NCBI RefSeq assembly: GCF_020520425.1
Contig: NC_079488.1
Span: 36,261,247 to 36,325,246, forward strand
Reading direction: 5' to 3'
DNA from: Spinacia oleracea
Taxonomy: Eukaryota; Streptophyta; Magnoliopsida; Caryophyllales; Amaranthaceae
Length of the DNA stretch: 64,000 nt
Position numbers and translations under genes: made by a program. Positions 59,407-64,000 of the stretch are shown here, in pieces. The notes beneath the pieces were generated by a model. That model saw only the letters and a list, made by a program, of their open reading frames with translations, ran no database searches and had not been told where the DNA came from. Numbering within the stretch: position 1 is the first letter of the stretch; every line of letters begins with the position of its first letter.

Positions 59407-60232
59407 TTATCCACTGTAGAAGACAGTTGACCTTTCCTCTTGAGATCATATGTAGCTCTTTTAGCACTATCTGATAAATGAGTTCTAAAAAGTAGTGCTT
59501 ATAATTTGCTTCTTTTGGTTACTGTAAGTCTGTTCTATAATTCAAATGTTTAAATACGAAAAGTGAAAGCATAATCATTTTGTTTTAAAAATAAAAGTAT
59601 AAACAATCACGCAAAGTATATAGGTTAAGGTTTACTTAAAAAGATTATCCAAAAAAAAGTTATTAAAAAGACACTTAACTTCAATATGAGATATTTCATG
59701 CATCAGATAGACTAAAGCTAGAAGTTCTGTTTTTCACATAAATCACATGGGATGGGAGACAAGATCCAGCTTATGTGATGCAAAAAAAAAAACAGGGTTA
59801 AAAATTTAAACTTTGATTCGTATAATTAGTACTTGTATTAAACTTCTAATTCTAATAACCTCAATAGAAAAGGGAAAAAAAAGGGATAGATAACTTGGGT
59901 GTGAAGACAATTAGGTTGTCAGACAGAAAAATCTCAAGTCCCGTACGTAATCAAGATAGATTGTGAATTTTTCAAAAACTTAGTTCATGGAATGTTGTCA
60001 GCTACACTAGTCTTGAATGTGAATCTTTTGAGTTCAGATATACAGTTTCTTATATTAGACACAAATTAGGACCACCCCATAGAAAATGGCAAAACATATT
60101 GAGTTTTTGGAATTTACTCGATTTCATTTGTTTGATTTTTGTGTAATTGAATCCCGTGCCACCCATATCTGATTATCGCTTCGTTCTCAATGTTTGTTTT
60201 TGGTCCGCCGCCACCAGCGGGTCCTAATCATG

Positions 60233-60560
60233 CCCGTGGGTTGTGTTTATAATTATGGCCCCTCAGACGGATTCCTGGACCTGCCTGAGGGAGATGATCA
60301 GACCACTGATCAGGAAGCGGATGAGAATGAAGCTGCTTCATGGTTGCTACTTAACCCAGGTAAGAACAGCAACAACCTAAATACAAATGGGTTTTTAACT
60401 GGAGGAGGAGAGGTTGATGAGTACCTGGACCTATTTGAACATAATTCAGATGCAGCCGTTCAGGTAATCAGTTCTTCGAGCCATTGTATAACCAGCAGCA
60501 GGAATTCAGTGTGGAGATGACAGTTAAGTGTAGGGAACCAAAATATCACCAAATACAGTA
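60233..60560 (+). pseudogene. Captured CONSTANS-like (COL4/COL5-type) middle region
   Basis: One frame reads DENEAASWLLLNPGKN, then GEVDEYLDL. After about 60455 another frame continues with NQFFEPLYNQQQEFSV. Both match the middle region of COL proteins, between B-boxes and CCT, in the right order but out of frame. B-box and CCT domains are absent. It is a non-functional captured fragment. Confidence 0.7.
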
Positions 60561-60959
60561 CCAGAACTTGCTAAATGCTGTGAAGGATTCGATTGTTCAG
60601 GGGTAAACTTGTTGGGCAGTATGTTGCAGCTGATGACGCTGGACCTCTGATGTCAACAATGCAGGTTAGTGCTCATATTCACAGCTCAATGCATACAATG
60701 TTAGTGCTCTGGCACATTCAGAAACTGACATTGTTAGATATGCAGGTTGTATTGCTTCTTGTGTTATCTGGTGCATTTCTTAGAGCCAATCAAATTTGTT
60801 TCTCCTGCGATGCCACCCGATACTGTGAGAACTGTGGTTGTTCTGTGTGGACATGCAATTGCTCAGAGTTCTTCAGCAATCCTCGGCCATAGTTATTTGA
60901 GTGGTAACTTTTATTGTTTGTCTTTGCTTTGTTTCCAATCTATGATTAGTTTTATACTT

Positions 60960-61749
60960 CTAACTGACCTCAAGGTGCAAAGAAGAGGGTGGCGGGATGA
61001 TTAGGTTTGGTCTGATGGTGATTGCTGCCTGGCAATGGTGGCTTGGTGGGGTTGTCGATATAATTGCGGTAGTGTAAGGTAGTAGAATTACGGCTATTTT
61101 GCATAGATATAAAAGGTGTCATTAAGTTGTATGGAGTAAATGAGATACTCCATTAAAAAGTAAGAGTAATGAGATACTCCATTAAAAAGGTAAGCGGCGG
61201 TTAGATACTTAGATATAGGTAGTGGAGGGAGTGGGTGAAATAATTATATTCATTTTAACATTTTATTTTTTCCGGAAATCATAATATACCGTTCTGCTAA
61301 AAATATGGTGTCTTTGTTTTTATTTGAATAAATGAATATCTGAGAGACAAATATCTAACTGACCTCAAGGTGCAAAGAAGAGGGTGGCGGGATGATTAGG
61401 TTTGGTCTGATGGTGATTGCTGCCTGGCAATGGTGGCTTGGTGGGGTTGTCGATATAATTGCGGTAGTGTAAGGTAGTAGAATTACGGCTATTTTGCATA
61501 GATATAAAAGGTGTCATTAAGTTGTATGGAGTAAATGAGATACTCCATTAAAAAGTAAGAGTAATGAGATACTCCATTAAAAAGGTAAGCGGCGGTTAGA
61601 TACTTAGATATAGGTAGTGGAGGGAGTGGGTGAAATAATTATATTCATTTTAACATTTTATTTTTTCCGGAAATCATAATATACCGTTCTGCTAAAAATA
61701 TGGTGTCTTTGTTTTTATTTGAATAAATGAATATCTGAGAGACCAAATT
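60960..61749. repeat. 395-bp near-perfect tandem duplication
   Basis: 60960-61354 repeats as 61355-61749; both start CTAACTGACCTCAAGG and end near GAATATCTGAGAGAC. I saw almost no differences, so it is recent, or an assembly duplication. Within each copy TGAGATACTCCATTAAAAAG occurs twice. Confidence 0.92.
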
Positions 61750-63000
61750 TCTTTGTCGCCTGATTTTAAATTGATTTTCTAAGAAACTATATTTCTTAGT
61801 TGTATGGTTTCTTTATCTAAGTTACCAATTAAGTGACATATATGGTTTCTTAGACCATTTTTGTAGTAGTGCTTCCTTATATAGTAGTAGTTGTCCCTCT
61901 AAATTATATGTAGCTAATAACAAAAATTATCTCCATCAACCGTTGCTTTGAGATTATAGTGTAGCTAGATTATTTAGACTTATGTATATTGATGATCTGG
62001 AGCTTATTGTCTATAATTGCAACATACCGCTACATGCTTAGTAATCAATGTCGACCTGATATCTTATTTATTTATTTGTTTGTTTATTTGGGGGAGGGGG
62101 ATAGATAATGGTTCAGAATATATAAACAGCCTGGAAAAGACTTGTGTGTCCGTCCACCTTGGAAAATTTTCACTATCTGACTTGCCACCTGTCTCTTACG
62201 AGAGTCTGAAATTATGTTGATTGTTGAGTTTCTTTATGAGAACCAAAGCCCAAGTTTCGAATGGCAAATCGTTTTGGACTTGGATCTTCTTTGGAAAATT
62301 ATATTCTTTGTCATGACTGTGTTTTAGTTCACATAGACAAAGTAGTTGATGGACATAATAATTTAACTTTTGAAGTAGTAATGCAAACGACATAGAAATA
62401 CAACCAGTAACAAAGAATAAAGTCATAAAATACTATATTTACTTATTGTGTTTAATGGGGTAATGCAAAACATACATTCGTTTTTTAAAGTTATTCAATG
62501 TTGGTTTATTTGTCGGGGAAGTAAATTTTCATATGTTCATTTTTTAAATTCATTATCCGGGAAGTACTAATCCCCCGACCTCTCATCTTGATTTATTTGT
62601 TTAATTTCTTTGCAGGGCTCGGTACGAGGAGGATGACACTCATTCAAAGAGAGGTGTTCTCCTGCTATATAGAGCAAGGTGGGCAACGGATAGGAGAATG
62701 AGTTTGTTGTCTAGTAATGTTATGTTTTATGTTTTTGTTATGTGTTGGATATGACGTTGGATGCTACTTGGAGCATATATATGGTTGTTGGAACATATAT
62801 GTATGTTATGTCTTATATACAGGTCTTTGTAAATTCCCGTTTTGTCCGGTTTCGCAAATTACAAGGGAAATTATGGCAAATTTTTTGCAACCTATTAAAC
62901 TATTTATAATGTTTTTATTATAATTTTTTGTAAAAATAATAGGATTGTCCAGGGATAAATATGCATCTGATTGGAGCTATTATATTTAGTTTTTTTTTTT
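61750..63000. other. CACTA 3 interior, unassigned
   Basis: AT-rich. A splice-bounded exon-like piece at about 62617-62700 (after TTTGCAG) encodes a short RARYEEDDTHSKRG-type stretch of unknown origin. No other gene was recognised. Confidence 0.4.
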
Positions 63001-63717
63001 AAAAAAAATTATTTGCAGCGCGTGTGCTAGCACTAAGCTGCAAAATGACAACTAATTGCAACGCGTATTTCTCAACAAGGCGCTACAACTACTTTTTATT
63101 TGCAGCTTATAGGGGTCGATCCGCGCTGCAACTAATACACTATTTACAACTTATACAGGTCTACCCGCGCTGCAATTAACCTATTATTTGCAGCGTCTAT
63201 GATCGCTGCAAAAAAATTTACGGCATTTGCAACCATCACAATTGCAGCGTGCAAAAACGCTGCAAAAAGCCTGTTTTACCCGCGCTGCAAATGTGATTTT
63301 TTCTACTAGTGACTTATTGATCCTAAAGGGGTAAGGTACACAAATAATTGTGAGTACATGTTAGTTTTGGTGAAACTCAACGATATAAGCAAGGAGTCCT
63401 TTTATGTCGTGGCAAAACAGAAAGGTTTACCTAATAAGACCTTAGACGTACCTATCAACCAAGAGTAGTTTCTAGACTATTAGCAAAGGATTTGCTTACC
63501 TAAAATATTTTAGAATTGAGTCTAAATACATAATGTGCTGAATTCTTCAATGATTTAAGGGTCTTGGAATCATTTTATTCACACCTGCCGGAACACATAA
63601 CTTGAATAAAATGCTTAATAAATATTGAATTATGCATGAATGCTAGAATTTAAGTTTATTAAGAGAAACTATGAATGGTTATTTATTTGTTTATTCTTTT
63701 CAATTGTAGTTTTAACT

Positions 63718-64000
63718 ATGGCAAACAACAATTCATTCAACATCCGATCAATTCTCGAAAAGGAGAAGTTGAGCAGGAAAAACTTCCTTGACTGGCAAAG
63801 GAACTTGCAAATAGTTCTTATGCAGGAAGAAAAGGAGTATGTTCTAGAAGAGGCGATGCCTGAAGCCGCAGGCGACGGGGTCACTCAGGCAGCCCTCAAT
63901 CGTTGGATTGATGCTAACAAGAATGTAAAATTTCTAATGCTTGCAACCATGAGTACAGATCTACAGAAAACGTTCATCAACTCAGATGCTTTCACGATCA
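63718..64000 (+). CDS. copia gag start (copy C), runs off the window
   Basis: ATG at 63718 opens a frame that stays open to the end (94 codons). The residues (MANNNSFNIRSILEKEKLSR, then NFLDWQRNLQ) are typical of the N-terminal copia gag/UBN2 region that forms the particle and packages element RNA. It lies about 2.7 kb of leader downstream of the PBS, with the CACTA insertion excluded. Copies A and B lack this start. Whether the pol part is intact cannot be seen. Confidence 0.85.
   Translation, partial: MANNNSFNIRSILEKEKLSRKNFLDWQRNLQIVLMQEEKEYVLEEAMPEAAGDGVTQAALNRWIDANKNVKFLMLATMSTDLQKTFINSDAFTI

Larger units (their letters stand above)
56847..63311. mobile_element. CACTA transposon 3, non-autonomous, in copy C leader
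   Basis: Starts CACTAGTAGAAAAAACG and ends TTTTTTCTACTAGTG, with target duplication ACT (56844-56846 and 63312-63314). Length is 6465 bp. The subterminal motif is TTTGCAGCG / CGCTGCAA (63010-63300). No transposase-like frame was found. Contents: a UTR/exon-like start (57060-57550), an antisense gene fragment (58787-59406), a CONSTANS-like fragment (60233-60560), further exon-like bits (60660-60900 and 62617-62710) and a 395-bp tandem duplication. It is a multi-gene capture element. Confidence 0.92.
54524..63717 (+). mobile_element. Leader of copia copy C, split by CACTA 3
   Basis: The leader is about 2.7 kb without the insertion. It matches copies A and B, including a GC-rich zone (55270-55740) whose overlapping frames on both strands are not genes. 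A G17 run lies at 55405-55421. The insertion (56847-63311) falls before CTTATTGATCCTAAAGG, which continues the leader up to the gag start. Confidence 0.82.

Overview
This is a plant nuclear window, from a repeat-rich eudicot. It contains Ty1/copia LTR elements primed by initiator tRNA-Met, CACTA transposons with TTGCAGCG or TTTGCGTCGC subterminal repeats, a Mutator-like element (MULE), Stowaway and Tourist-type MITEs, a tRNA-derived SINE, intron-containing genes and an atypical plant bHLH. The style of the repeats suggests Caryophyllales, Amaranthaceae (spinach, beet or quinoa-like). That placement is an impression and was not tested.

Layout. 1-11024 is a non-autonomous copia element on the + strand (copy A, 5' end outside the window) with a 3.3-kb CACTA insertion (3860-7154) and its 3' LTR at 9613-11024. 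11025-15434 is a patchwork: the 3' end of a sibling copia element, an LTR followed by an inverted copy of its own head (11660-12921), and a copia tail split by a 2.07-kb solo LTR (13289-15354). 15435-31345 is a second copy of the same family on the - strand (copy B), carrying a 6.2-kb CACTA element (23183-29343) and a Stowaway MITE in its leader. Its 5' LTR is joined head-to-head to another LTR half (to 32133). 32134-48700 is the gene-bearing part. It holds one unknown multi-exon gene (35534-39519 or beyond) and one atypical bHLH gene of the IBH1 type (46305-47015) with a very long threonine tract, separated by MITEs, a SINE and small tandem repeats. 48710-53863 is an almost complete two-gene MULE inside an ATTATTT array. 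54089-64000 is a third copia copy (copy C, + strand) with a truncated 5' LTR, PBS, long leader and an open gag start at the window edge. A 6.5-kb CACTA element (56847-63311) splits its leader.

How the parts relate. Copies A and B share a decayed pol carrying the same aberrant residues, while copy C shares LTR, PBS and leader but begins an open gag. This looks like a non-autonomous lineage mobilised by an autonomous partner. The three large CACTA elements lack recognisable transposase and carry host-derived pieces: an SR splicing factor of the SF2/ASF class, a CONSTANS-like fragment, an LRR-like exon and an unrecognised gene fragment. The MULE encodes a MURA-like transposase (one apparent single-base frameshift) and, convergently, a small GRF-type zinc-finger protein. 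That arrangement recalls the mudrA/mudrB pair of MuDR and is the most system-like feature of the window.

Most coordinates come from reading termini and target-site duplications directly. Family names rest on motif recognition without database search.
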